In this document: positions 11,201 through 21,872 of the stretch, piece after piece | How the letters are laid out: every line of letters begins with the position of its first letter | Position numbering within the stretch: position 1 is the first letter of the stretch | Assembly: GCF_023898315.1 (NCBI RefSeq) | Contig: NC_064622.1 | Span: forward strand, 275,581,503-275,645,502 | Origin: Schistocerca nitens | Lineage: Eukaryota; Arthropoda; Insecta; Orthoptera; Acrididae | DNA length: 64,000 nucleotides | Reading direction: 5' to 3' | Made by a program: the position numbers and the translations under genes | Notes under the pieces: model-generated | Told to the model about the DNA's origin: nothing | The model's input: only the letters and a program-made list of their open reading frames with translations | Databases searched by the model: none

Positions 11201-11350
11201 TCATTCCATTTGACATCCAATTTTCTGTGCACGCCTGGCAAGATGCTCTTGCACTTTCATTCATTTTTACCGAGCAGTTAATACGTTGCCTTAATTTATT
11301 TAACGCGTCCTTGAATTTTGTATAGCAGTTAGGAAAACAATAAGACGAAG

Positions 11351-11398
11351 GGGGGAGGAGGGGGAGGAGGAGGAGGAGGAAGAAGAAGACGGACGAAG

Positions 11399-11430
<32 letters not shown>

Positions 11431-11432
11431 AC
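11351..11432. repeat. Compound microsatellite: GGA/GAA purine run then (CTA)n
   Basis: A run of GGGGGAGGAGG and AGAAGAAGA units to about 11390 is followed by about eleven CTA units. Confidence 0.95.
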
Positions 11433-11904
11433 GGGAATGGACTGGAATGCTGGCGACGCTGTATGGAAGGAAATCATAAAGAGATGCTTAGTAGTGTGTG
11501 TATTGAGCAACAATTCTGTAAGACCAACATTTGTCTAGTACAGACACTAAAATCTTTTTCAGACTACTAGATGAAACAATGAAAAGGAGTTCCATTACTG
11601 TTGCACGTAATCGGACTTTTGACTGTGTGCTGTTCCATGCTTTGACTTGTATGATACCAAACGGAATTTCTGAAAGGTGTGCATTTCATTTCAGTGGAAA
11701 GTCATATTGATCTCAGAAAACGAAAGAAGAGGCTGAGCAGGAATGGAAATTAAACAAAAAATGGGGCGATATTGGCAGGGGGAGTGCCGCAAGGTTGAAA
11801 TTTTCTCTGAGTTCGGGAATTCCTGGTTACATAGCTGCGTTCGCAGCACTCATTTATACTGTACACACACTCACTGACCCTTCTGTCAACATACAGGACG
11901 TTCA
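11433..11904. other. No feature recognised
   Basis: Intronic sequence without a recognisable repeat or coding frame. Confidence 0.5.
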
Positions 11905-12225
11905 AAAAGTAGTAGTAGTAGTAGTAATTGTTGTTGTTGTGGTCTTCAGTCCTGAGGCTGGTTTGATGCAGCTCTCCACGCTACTCTATCCTGTGCAAGC
12001 TGCTTCATCTCCCAGTACGTACTGCACCCTACATTCTTCTGAATTTGCTTAGGGTATTCATCTCTTGGTCTCCCTCTACGATTTTTACCCTCCACGCTAC
12101 CCTCCAATACTAAATTGGTGATCCCTTGATGGCTCATAACATGTCCTACCAACCGATTCCTTCTTCTAGTCAAGTTGTGCCACAAACTTATCTTCTCCCC
12201 AAACGTTCTCGAAATGCAGAGAGAT
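11905..12225 (-). mobile_element. RTE-like LINE (family A), 3'-terminal fragment
   Basis: The minus-strand frame reads SLWHNLTRRRNRLVGHVMSH, EGKNRRGRPRDEYPKQIQ and STYWEMKQLAQDRVAWRAAS, nearly the same as the C terminus of the copy at 7.5-8.9 kb. It ends in a CAACAACAA-type tail next to a (GTA)n run at 11909-11926. All upstream parts are missing. Confidence 0.85.
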
Positions 12226-12369
12226 TTGGAGATGGTCAGTGCCTGATGCACAAAATAAATTTAATGTAAAGTGTGTGAATAAATGAAAGATTCGATATTG
12301 TTCGACTACGCGATCAGCGATCAGTCACTGGAATGACAACCATAATGTACCTATGAATGTCTGTCTGGA

Positions 12370-12800
12370 GTGATTTAAAACGGAATAACCATACAAAGCT
12401 AACTGTGTATGAAGTAAATAACAGACTCAATTTTTTGGAAGAATTCTAACAATGTGTAATCTACGCACGTTAGAGACGGCTTACAAAAGCCTCGTCCGAC
12501 CAATTCTTGTATTATGTCCGTCGGTCTGGGGCCCTTATCACGTCGGATTAAAGGGATCTAAAGAAGCGTGGGAAGATTCGCGAGGAGCTTGTTTAGTTAA
12601 AGTGGGTGTGTTGCAGAAATTCTCAATGAATTTCAGTGGCAGGTGTTACAAGACGCACGTGCAACGCGGAGAGCCTTACAAAATTGTAAGAGTCAATGAT
12701 CCAAAACTTAAGTCGAGAAACATACTGTATTTTCTAATATATACATCGCGTAACGATAAAGATGCCAAAGTCATTGAAATTCGGGCTCAACATAGGGGTA
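12370..12800 (+). mobile_element. Degenerate CR1/Jockey-like LINE fragment
   Basis: The frame reads LETAYKSLVRPILVLCPSVW then GPYHVGL, the counterpart of AYKALVRPILEYCSSVWDPYQVGL. Further on SRNILYFLIYTSRNDKDAKV matches the C-terminal PPTYISRRDHEYKIREIR block. The section before it reads like LKWNNHTKL and VNNRL. The frame is corrupted throughout. Confidence 0.6.
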
Positions 12801-13371
12801 CTGCCAGTATAACCATCCAAATATTTTATCATTTTAACTTGCAAGTCGAGTTACGAATTACGTACGGACCAAGAAACAAGCAGTAGAAACACTAAAAAGA
12901 TATCAAGGTGCAGGAAAGTGGTACCTCACGTTCGTTCAAGTATAAAACGACTTTAGATTCTTGTTCTGTATCAGTGTGATGGACTGGAGCGGGAAGAACT
13001 TTGGAAGAATAACTAACAGCTCTGCTAGAAAAACTGCCTGCCCGCGCGGTATTATCATTCGATAACAGCTTCAGCTTGTACCCCGTCCTCGTACTCGTTA
13101 AACTAGTCAGATAGCTGTTTTTGTTTTCTCGAGTACATGAAAAATAGCCTGATAGTAGCCGCTTTACTAAGGCCTCGGATATAAGGAACTACACGATCCT
13201 TTATCGTGAACTACACGTGGAACATTCAGTTTTCCTGCAGACTTTCGTATACGACTGGGTTGAAGACTTGTTGAGCAGTAGTCTACACTACTCAGCTTTG
13301 AATGGAAACCGTTGTCCAATCATTGTAGGTTTATGTACTAGCAATGTTCTCACTGTTATGCATCCATTATC
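12801..13371. other. No feature recognised
   Basis: Intronic sequence. A short CTGCCCGCGCGGTATTAT piece near 13040 may be a SINE-head relic but is too short to call. Confidence 0.4.
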
Positions 13372-13686
13372 TAAAGGCGGGTCCACACTGAGCGCGCCGC
13401 GCCGCGCTGCTGCAGCCCGCGCACAGCTAACAGAGAGGAATGGGCCGTCCGCGCCCCGCTGCGCAGCTCCGAGGCGCGCACTGTGTTCCAGTTAAAGCGC
13501 GCGCATCGTCTGAAGATGGAGCGAGCCAAGACCCGCCTAAACTGAGCGCGCGCAAACGCGCCACTTCCTTTGATGTACCGACAACAGCCGGAAAACTGCG
13601 CGGCGCAGCGCGGCACGACGCGGCGCAGCGCGGTTCGCCGTCCACACTGAGCGCGCAGAGCCGCGCTCAGTGTGGATCCGCCTTAA
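13372..13686. mobile_element. GC-rich MITE-like element with terminal inverted repeats
   Basis: The left end TAAAGGCGGGTCCACACTGA, continuing GCGCG, mirrors the right end, which reads TTAAGGCGGATCCACACTGA then GCGCG on the minus strand, with only small differences over ~25 bp. A third internal copy of TCCACACTGAGCGCG starts at 13640. The interior is packed with CGCG words, unlike the AT-rich surroundings. No transposase frame is present, and no convincing target duplication was seen. The terminal layout is that of a non-autonomous cut-and-paste element, possibly hAT-like; the superfamily is a guess. Confidence 0.6.
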
Positions 13687-13895
13687 AAGACAATAACGAG
13701 TGCGTCAGATTACAATTTACGAAGATATTCGCTTTGAAAAACTTGTTATAATTTCCAAATGGATCCTCAGGAACTCTCCAGACTATGCAATGAATGACAC
13801 CTAAATTAGATACTCTGAGTGAGCACTGAATTATGAGCAGTGTTGCACGCAGTGGCAGGTGTTCATCTTGAAGGTACTATATATGTACCATAACG

Positions 13896-13918
13896 CGGGG
13901 GGGCGGGGGGGGGGCAGG
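13896..13918. repeat. Poly-G rich run
   Basis: A G-rich stretch of about 22 bases with one interrupting C and another near its end. Confidence 0.9.
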
Positions 13919-13986
13919 GGTGGAGAGATGTGGTGAAATCGCTACACATTCTGCTTCCAAATCGGGCACCGAAAAGTTGTAACAGT

Positions 13987-14790
13987 TTTTACATCTACAT
14001 GGTTACTATGCAATTTACACTTGAGTGCCTGGCAAAGGGTTCATCGAACCATTTTCATACTACTTATCTACCATACCACTCTCGAATGGCGCGTTGGAAA
14101 AAAGAACATCTAAATCTTTCCGTTCGAGCTCTGATTTCTCTTATTTTATTATGATGATCATTTCTCCCTACGTAAATGGGTGTCAACAAAATATTTTCGA
14201 ATTCGGAAGAGAAAGTTGGTGATTGAAATTTCGTAAATAGATCTCGCCGCAAAGAAAATCGCCTTTGTTTCAGTGACTGGCACCCCAACTCGCGTATATC
14301 AGTGGCACTCTCACCCCTATTGCGCACGAGCTGCCCTTCTTTGCACTTTTTCGATGTCCTCCGGCAATCCTACCTGGTAAGGATCGCACACCGCCCAGCA
14401 GTATTCCAGCAGAGGATGGACGTGTATAATGTAGGCTGTCTCTTTAGTGGGTTTGTCTCATCTTCTAAGTGTTCTGCCAACAAAGCGCAGTCTTTGGTTC
14501 GCCTTCCGCACAATATTATCTATGTGGTCTTTCCAATTTAAGTTGCTCATAATTGTAATTCCTAGGTATTTAGTCGAATTGACAGCCCTTAGATTTGTGC
14601 GATTTATCGTAGTATACCCAAAATTTATCGGATTTCTTTTAGTGCCATGTGGATGACTTCGCACTTTTCTTTGTTTAGTGACAATTGCCACTTTTCGCAC
14701 CATAAATAAATTCTCGCTAGATCATTTTGTAATTGATCGTCTGATGATTTTGACGAGGGACATATCCTCTGTGGTAGAAGGATCGCTGCA
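13987..14790 (-). mobile_element. CR1/Jockey-like LINE, 3' third
   Basis: Minus-strand frames give INRTNLRAVNSTKYLGITIM, SNLNWKDHIDNIVRKANQRL and RFVGRTLRR, then FSLRRDLFTKFQ and KIREIRARTERFR with a REW end. These are the thumb and C-terminal blocks of the same superfamily as the copies at 34 and 47 kb. The 3' end on the plus map starts TTTACATCTACATGG, i.e. a CATGTAGATGTA tail. Several frameshifts are present. Confidence 0.8.
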
Positions 14791-15590
14791 TACGTTTCTA
14801 GGGTGTTAAGTTCGACAATGGCGAAAGCATTCCAATAGCAGTCTGAACACCATCAGATGATATGTCTGCGGTGTAACTGTACAGAATAGCGGAAGTCGGA
14901 AGATATTTATATGAGTTAACAACACCTTAAACAAATACGAAAAACAAAGTTAGGTCGTGAACAAATTAAATTCACGTTGTACCAGCAAATAATGATAGGA
15001 ATTGCGGGCAATGAAGATAAATTCGGCTCACGGCAAAATACCCTTAACAGAATATACTGAACGAGCATTTTGTGGGGGTTTTATGCGCGAATTTAATTTG
15101 TTCATCACCTGGCCTTTTTTATGTTTTTCAGATTTGTTTAACGTATTGTTAACTCATTGACTTTAGCCCAATTGTATCATCGTGGTGAATCTATATTTTT
15201 GGTAGTAGATACCTAGAACACAATGTAGCCACAGATCATGAATCTGATGAACAGTCACATCGTCTAACTGTTCTGAATTAAATGTGTTATCCATTATCAC
15301 TGTAAATATTGTATTATACGCATACGTGGTAATTACTTCGTTTGTCATCCACAGCACTGACTGCTATCCAAATGACACGCCGGGAGTCCACCTTGTAACT
15401 TTACTACTGCATATTTTTATAATTTCAATTATTTTACAATTGTCTCTGCAGGTTTTTATAAATTAAAAAGTGTTGTCATACAACAGTCTATTGTACATCA
15501 GTTCGTGGAAACTGCACCAAGCTGTAAAGTAGCTCCTACATAGGGGCACTTGTGCTAGTGAACTTAATTTTTAGTTTCTGTTTTAATAAC
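14791..15590. other. No feature recognised
   Basis: Intronic AT-rich sequence with no repeat or coding frame I can name. Confidence 0.5.
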
Positions 15591-15592
15591 TA

Positions 15593-16348
15593 AAGGGTGC
15601 GGCAGAACCGACTAAGCAGTTTCTATCGATTACCGCTGGGGCTGTGCTGAGTGTAGGCAGTAGCACGTGGTCTGCCTTTGTTCCATCGTTGAACCCACTT
15701 CAGTAACCAACATGGTCTGGACCGGTGCACATCGTGGTTTTGCTGTTCGCGCTTATTATGAAAACAACAGTTCGCTACTTTTTTTGAGGAGGAAGGAGTG
15801 ACCGTGACAGTGAATTCCATACGTTGTGTTTCAATGTTGGAAACTTTTCTGCAACCCAGAATGGACGAGATTGTTGAAGAACGTGGACTGAGGGACTCGT
15901 GGTTCGAACAGGACAGAGCTACTGCTCACACATCTCGGATTTCGCTTGATGTGTTGAGAGAAATGTTTCCGGGACGCCTCGTCTCTTTGAGGGGTGAAGT
16001 CGGGTGGCCTGCGCGGTCACCAGATTTGAGCATTTGTGACTACTTTCTTTGGGGGAAAAGGTTATCAAAAGCCGCCCTCACATCGTACCAGAGTTAAAAG
16101 AGCGGATTGTTGACGAAGTGAATGCCATACCCTGCGATATGTGTGCAAGAGTTCCTCGAAACTTCAGGGATCGTCTATAACAATGTACTGATGCTAACGG
16201 CCGCCGTCTTGAGGACATTATTTTCAAACCTAAAGAATGTAAAATGGTATATTGTACTAACTTCGAAAATAAAAACATTTTTTCTCTATACATCCAGATT
16301 TACTTTTATTGCTGCTTAAAATTGCTTAATCGGTTCTGCCGCACCCTG
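15593..16348 (+). mobile_element. Internally deleted Tc1/mariner-superfamily element (DD41D type)
   Basis: Terminal inverted repeats AGGGTGCGGCAGAACCGA...TAAGCA start and end the element, and TA lies on both sides (15591-15592, 16349-16350). It begins with MVWTGAHRGFAVRAYYENN, the HTH-domain start, then jumps to VTVNSIRCVSMLETFLQPRM, so the middle including the first catalytic Asp is gone. The rest reads WFEQDRATAHTSR (second Asp) and WPARSPDLSICDYFLWG (third Asp). There are 41 residues between those two Asp residues, the DD41D signature. After the FLWG motif the frame is shifted. At 756 bp it is too short to be autonomous. Confidence 0.85.
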
Positions 16349-16350
16349 TA

Positions 16351-17824
16351 TTTTACAATAATTTTAGAAGGAGGTGTTTGGAATCTTTTATCGACGCGTA
16401 ACAGGAATCGTGCTGTAATTAAAATGCATAAATAATTTTAAGTAAGAAGTACACGAATACAATAGCGACACCTGTCGGTGCCAATTGCCAATTTCCCCGC
16501 CAGTACCGGCCAACATGTGGCAGTCATGCAGTGCCCTGGTGGTAACGAAGTGCACAGTGGTGTTAGTGTGTGATATGGGACGCGAGCAATTGCAAAAATA
16601 GTCTGTATGTCATGGTTTTAACCTTGATTTGCCGATGCAACGTTCACCTCATGAAACACATACCTGGCAATGTTTGAGAAAGAGTACTTGTACAGCTGGT
16701 ATAGGAGACACATAATAATCTTTTATTGAGGTACGTTGTTACACTTTATTTTATCTCTGTATAATTTCAAATTGCATGAATATGTCCACAGATCCGAAGA
16801 CCGTAACTATACTTACCGAAACCGGTAATTGATAATAAAGGTTGTTTGCAAGCAATCTTGGCTAAGAAGTCCATCTTTTCTCATGTAATTATTACAGATC
16901 GCCTCCTTATCACTCAAGACGAATAAACTAATTCTTCAATTTCAATACGTAGCTCTCATAATCAATAAATAATGTTCTGAGTTGACAACTGCCATGGGAA
17001 CATCTTAAAGTTTAAGAAATGAATACAAAATCTCTGCCTTACCATCTTATAATCAATCTAAAACCTTCCTGTGTTCCCAGCTCTTTGGTACTTACATAAA
17101 TTTCTTACATGATTACTAGACTAAGTGTTAGCAATGATTAAATAATGCTCTGTGCAAAACTCAACCACGTGGATTCATCTTAAATTCCTTCACAACAGTC
17201 CATGTTCTCCTACTACTCTTCCTTCTGTGAGTCGCCCATCACAAATTTTAGTCTGAATAATTTCTTTTATGTTACCATACATTCTTTGAATCTCTTCATC
17301 ATTGGCAGCAATAGTTCACATATAATTTAAACCTGTACTACTGTTGTGGGTGTTAGTTTCATGCCTACTTTGGCTATGACAGTGCGTTCACTGTGCTGTT
17401 CACACAGCTTATTCACATTCCTATGTTCTTGTTCATTATTAAGCATACTCCTCTAGTAATTTATATAATCATGGAGTGTAAGTAAGTATGTCTGGGGTCT
17501 CCTCACAAACCCTCTGATCGATCTGAACTAAATTTGGCACACAAACAACAAACTTAAAGGGAATCAGCACTGTGGGATTTATAACCTATATCCAATAGAA
17601 GCACAGGTGTGGGCAAAAATGTGTTTTTTCAACCTCTGCCATATAAGCACCCTCATGAAAGGCAGGTCAGTTGGGAATAGTATCGGCTGGCGTTATCGAT
17701 CTTCTTCACAAAGCATCCTAAACGTCAGGGGCAGATAATTTTCAAGCTCCTAACGTGTAGGTTGCCATGTAGGAGTAGTGTCAGCCTATTTCATCAACCT
17801 GATGTGCAAGGGCTACACATGCTA
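16351..17824. other. No gene recognised; AT-rich intron sequence
   Basis: Nothing coding. From about 17490 a CTCACAAACCCTCTGATCG...TTTGGCACACA stretch leads into the polypurine tract and may be one dispersed repeat with it, but I cannot confirm that from a single copy. Confidence 0.4.
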
Positions 17825-18874
17825 ATGGTGATGGCTAGGAGAAGGATGGGATGGCTAGCAGAGGACAGATAGAGAGAGAGGAGGGCAGGGATAGGGAGAG
17901 GGGATGTTATGTGGGGGGTAGAGAAAGTGTATAAGAAAGGTGTTTGGGAGGGGGTCATACAGAGAGAAGGGGTCGGGAGGGAGGACAGAGAGGGACAGAA
18001 GATCGCTGTAGCGATAAGGAGGAAGAGGAGAATGACTGGGAGAGGGGAGGACGGACAGAGAGAGAGGGGGGAGGAGATGGTTATGGAAGTAGGGGAGAAG
18101 GAAAAGAATATAGGGAGGGGGAGTAGAAAATGGATAATGAAAGGAGCTGAGAAGAGGAGCTGGAAAAGCAAAAGGGGCAGAAGGTACTGGATAGTGAGAG
18201 GAAGGTGGCGAGGAAACAAGGTAGAAAGATTGGGACAAGAGGAAATCAACACAAATTGAGGGGGGACAAGGAGATGGACAAGGCGTGAGGGCAAAGGTGA
18301 AGGGTGAACAGAGAGTGAGGGCATAGGAAGAGGTTGGCAGAGGAGGAGACTGACAGAGAGTGGGGGCAGAGAGTGAGGGCAGAAGATGGGCAGCTGATGA
18401 AGGCAGAGGAGGAGATGAACAGGGAGAGATGGGATAGGACAAGATGGGCAGGGAGATATGGGTGGAGGAGATGAACAGGGAGGAATGGGGAGAGGATGGG
18501 AAGGAGGAAATTGGAAGGAAGGGGATATGGACAGAGTGAGCGAGGAGGAGGAGATGCAGACAGAGGAGGCAGGAGGGGATGGGGTGAGAGGAGGAGATGG
18601 GCTGGGAGTGGGAGGAGGAAATCATCAGGGAGGTGGGAACCAAAGGATGGGGAGAGAGGGGGCGAGAAGAAGATTGGCAGGATTGGCAGAGAGGAGACAA
18701 TGGGCAAAGAGGTGGGCAAGATGGATATGAGGAGAAACATGAGAAGGGAGTGGACAGATAGATATGGGAAAGAGGAGATGGTTAGGGAGAGGTGAGGAGA
18801 ACAGGTGGGGAGGAGATGGAAAGTGGGGTGAGGGGAGGGAGGGGGAGGGGGAGGGAGGGAGGGAGGGAGGGAGG

Positions 18875-18932
<58 letters not shown>

Positions 18933-18937
18933 GTGAA
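17825..18937 (+). repeat. Polypurine tract (~1.1 kb) ending in (GGGA)n and (GA)n
   Basis: The plus strand is overwhelmingly A and G for about 1.1 kb, with a (GGGA)n block near 18850-18880 and about 24 GA units at 18880-18928. Pyrimidines appear only as scattered single bases. It opens long frames on both strands (Arg/Glu/Gly-rich on one, Ser/Pro/Leu-rich on the other) that are compositional artefacts. Confidence 0.9.
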
Positions 18938-18979
18938 GGAGGAAGATGTGGAGGCTGGGGAGGAGATGTGTGAAATATA

Positions 18980-20286
18980 TGAGGGTGAGTCAAATGAAAA
19001 CCTTAAATTTGTAATAACAAATCGAAATTTCGCGCCGTTGTCCTGTAAGTTGGTAAGCGTCCTACAAACAGCGTGCAGAATGGCCTGTAGGTGGCAGCAT
19101 AGTGCAGATGCACACATACCGTCGCAGTATCAGTATAAAGATGGCAGCCCCACCTGAGACTTGCACCAGGGAAGAACAGCGTTCTGTTATTGGGTTTTTG
19201 CGTAGTGAAGGTGTGAAACTTTTTGAAGTTCATCGACGAATGAAGGTTCAGTACGGTGAAGCATGTTTGTCACAGCAGCAAGTCTACGAATGGAGTAGGA
19301 AGTTGGCAAATGGTGTGACTTCAGTGGAAGATGCTCCTCGTCCTGGTCAGGCACAACGAGTTGTGACTCCACAGAACACTGCAGCAGTTGAAGCCATAGT
19401 GAAGGAAAACCGCCGAGTGACACTGAATGACATTGCACATGTTTACAGATTAGTCATGGGTCAGCACACCACATTGTGCACGATTTGCTCCAGTCTCACA
19501 AAGTGTTTGCAAGATGGGTGTCACGGCAGCTGACTCCTAATATGAGAGAACGACGGGTTGATGTTTGTGAAGAACTTCTTCGTCGCTTTGAACGAGAAGG
19601 TGATGGCTTCCTTGCAAGAGGACTGGGGACGAAACCTGGGTTCACTTCCACCAACCGGAAACGAAGAGAGCGAGCAAGGAATGGCGTCATTCCTCATCAC
19701 CAAAACAAAGAAGTTTCGAACAGAACCACCAGCAGGGAAGGTTATGCTGACTCTCTTTTGGGACGAGAAAGGCGCCATTTTGGAGCATTAAATGTCTAGA
19801 GGGACCACTGTCACCAGTGCATCATACACAGTTCTCCTAAAGAATCATCTGCGGCCTGCAATCAAATCGAAACGACGTGGATTGCTGTCAGCAGGTGTTC
19901 TTTTGCAACATGACAATGCAAGGCCCCACACTGGCCGTGCAACAGTTGCAACCATCACAGACCCGCATTTTGAGTGTCTTCCTCATCCACCATATTCACC
20001 AGACCTTGCCTCAAGTGATTTCCATATGTTTGGACCACACAAAGATGGAATGGGAGGAAAGTAGTTCCGTTCTGATGAAGAGGTACGCCACGCGGTGCAT
20101 TAGTCGTTGCGAGGACTACGAAAGGAATTTTTTCTAAAGGAATTTTTATGCACTTTGTAAGCGCTGGAGGACTTGCATTGCGCGTGGGGGAGATTATGTT
20201 GAAAAGTGATACAGCTTTGTACCACTTCTGCACAATAAATAATGTTTAAAAAAATATTTAAGGTTTTCATTTGACTCACCCTCGCA
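18980..20286 (+). mobile_element. Full-length but inactive mariner (DD34D)
   Basis: Both terminal inverted repeats are present (GAGGGTGAGTCAAATGAAAA plus CCTTAAAT), with TA on each side (18978-18979, 20287-20288). The frame starts at 19141: MAAPPETCTREEQRSVIGFL, then FEVHRRMKVQYGEACLSQQQ and KENRRVTLNDIAHV (the HTH region). A frameshift near 19480 and a deletion around 19620 remove the usual VTGDETW motif with the first catalytic Asp. KVMLTLFWDEKGAILEH, then a stop, then LLQHDNARPHTGRATVATI (second Asp) and HPPYSPDLASSDFHMFG (third Asp) follow. The two Asp residues are 34 apart, as in classic mariners. It lies in the RhoGAP intron in antisense orientation to that gene. Confidence 0.92.
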
Positions 20287-20388
20287 TATTTGTCAAACGC
20301 ACATGCAGGTGAAGCAGCGGAAAATGACCAGAAGTAATAATAAAACCGGAAGGTGGTGCGGGATTTGTCCCGGGAGGCAGGGACTGAC

Positions 20389-20719
20389 CGTGGTTTTCAA
20401 TGTAGGAGACGAGCCTGGCGAGCACGGCGGGCGCGCCCGCAGCCGGCTCCAGCACCATCTGGTCGAGCGGCACGCCGAAGACACGCGGCGCGGGCTCCGC
20501 GCGCCGGCCCAGCAGCAGCGTGCCTGTGCCGGCCAGCAGCCTCTTGACGCGCGACAGCCGGCCCCCCGCGGTCGCGGCCGCGCCGCCAGAGCCGGTGCCG
20601 CCGCACGGCGCCTCCGTCGCGTAGCAGCACTCCTCGCCCGGCGCGTCGCAGCCGCACAGCGTCGCCGGTCGACGCATCGCCGCGCTCTGCTTGTCGCAAC
20701 AGCTGTCGTTGCCGCCGCA
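20389..20719 (-). CDS. RhoGAP-domain protein, exon with the start of the GAP domain
   Basis: This 331-bp exon encodes 110 residues plus one base. Its first half is Cys- and Gly-rich (NDSCCDKQ, LCGCDAPGEECC) with no domain I recognise. Its end reads RVFGVPLDQMVLEPAAGAPA followed by LARLVSYIENHG, the first helix and start of a RhoGAP domain (FGVPLEEL...VDYIEEHG in relatives). The acceptor is GTGTGTTGCAG ending at 20720. The donor is G|GTCAGT with GT at 20387-20388. It begins at a codon boundary and ends after one base, which suits the exon at 5243..5455. The exon is strongly GC-rich and CpG-rich, so frames on other strands and phases are open but meaningless. The FAM13-like label rests on the FGVPL...YIE pattern only; other RhoGAP families cannot be excluded. 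The 5' exons lie further right and were not found. Confidence 0.8.
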
Positions 20720-20914
20720 CTGCAACACACGCACACACCGTATCCTCAGCACGTCGCCCAATGTACGTCCGTCACAGCGAAAGAAATAATCTACGCCACC
20801 TAGTCGCAGACAGACCTCATCTTTTCTACGGTACCATCAATTATTCTAAGTTACCGTGGGAGACAACTTCTGGAAGATGAACCTTCTTTTTCCTATTATT
20901 CTTATCCTTATCAG

Positions 20915-21225
20915 GTGTCTTCACAGGGCCGGATGCCTTTCCTGTCGCTCTTCCCCCCCCCCCTCCCCCCCCATAAGGACTGTGTGTATTCGATCTGCTT
21001 CTATTGTGATCCAATGTCAACGTTTTAGAAATTTTTTTTGCGAATCGTATAACTAAGACATAAGTACCAGCGTGTTATGAGTCGGACGTGAAAAGCCGGT
21101 CCAAAAACCACACCCAGGCTGGCCGCCATATCGGAACTCGTCGTTATTCCGCCTGTCGGATTCGATCCGCTGCCAGCTCGTTTCCTCGAATACCGGAAGC
21201 AGCATTCTAACGCGCGCGCATATTC
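20915..21225 (-). mobile_element. SINE, family C, degenerate copy
   Basis: Read on the minus strand, it has a tRNA-like head with GGATCGAATCC, then GGCCAGCCTGGGTGTGGTTT, then a GGATCACAA...CGAATACACACAG part, a G-rich run and AAGGCATCCGGCCCTGTGAA. The same order is seen in the better copy at 21497..21872. A poly-C run (plus strand) sits at 20949-20972. Confidence 0.6.
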
Positions 21226-21496
21226 GATTGGGTATTTGTTTTATGCAAATGTCCTTTCGAGATCGGCTGTTCCAGTTTCTCATTTAGTGACCGCAAACAC
21301 TTTTTCTCTACAATTAAATATCGGTGAGAGAGAACTTCGTGTTTATTGTTGCATTTACACTTCTCCTCCACTCCACAAGTAGGGGCGAGCATTTTTGAAA
21401 AGGAGACGTATCTTGACAACCTAAGCAGGTTTCATAAAACGGTTGTGCGTTTACATGTGAGCGAAAATAGATTTCTATCTATCGCTTGAGCCTTGT

Positions 21497-21872
21497 CCCA
21501 CATTACGCAGGGTCACCCATCGTTAATCGGATTTGGCATGTTAATGTTTAAGGGGTGGCCGGATGCCCTTCCTGCCGCCACCCCGAACCCCCAGGACAGA
21601 AGTAGTGTACCCCAACTGTCTGTGTCGAGTGTAATCCATGGAATAGTGCGAAAGTGTTCAGATGGTTGCCAGCCGTGTAACTGAGGCGGAACAAGGGGAC
21701 CAGCCCGGTATTCACCTAGCGGAATGTGGAAAACCACCTAAAACCCACATCCAGGCTGGCCGGCACATCGGCCCTCGTCGTTAATCCGCCGGGCGGATTC
21801 GATCCGGGGCCGGCGCGCCTACCCGAGTCCAGGAAGCAGCGCGTTAGCGCTCTCGGCTACCCTGGCGGATAC
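21497..21872 (-). mobile_element. SINE, family C
   Basis: On the minus strand it starts with a tRNA-like head (GGTAGCCGAGAGCGCTAACG as A-box region, GGATCGAATCCGCCCGG as B box). The body has GGTTTTAGGTGGTTTTCCAC and GGGCTGGTCCCCTTGTTCCG, then a tail ending in GGCATCCGGCCACCCCTTAA. The split SINE at 62.4-64 kb shares the body blocks. Confidence 0.75.

Larger units (their letters stand above)
5456..20388 (-). other. Intron between the two RhoGAP exons
   Basis: The intron runs from donor GTCAGT (20383-20388 on the plus map) to acceptor TTGGACGCAG ending at 5456. It splits a Gly codon after the first base. At 14,933 bp it is almost wholly built from transposon insertions, listed separately. No alternative exon was recognised inside it. 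Confidence 0.75.

Noticed and set aside
11351-11432. Possible CRISPR-like or satellite array
   Set aside because: It is simple trinucleotide repeat sequence; no spacer-repeat structure exists anywhere in the window.
13371-13751. Ala/Arg-rich open frames in the GC-rich patch
   Set aside because: Stop codons are rare in CG-dense DNA; the patch is a terminal-inverted-repeat element with frames open in several phases at once.
17794-18993. Long open frames on both strands (up to ~280 residues), rich in Ser/Pro/Leu or Arg/Glu/Gly
   Set aside because: They come from the polypurine tract: purine-only codons include few stops, so frames stay open on both strands. No motif, no codon structure.
20276-20803. 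Arg- and Ala-rich frames over the 20.4-20.7 kb exon in other phases
   Set aside because: Same reason: GC-rich exon. Only the phase ending in VSYIENHG fits the RhoGAP domain and splices correctly.
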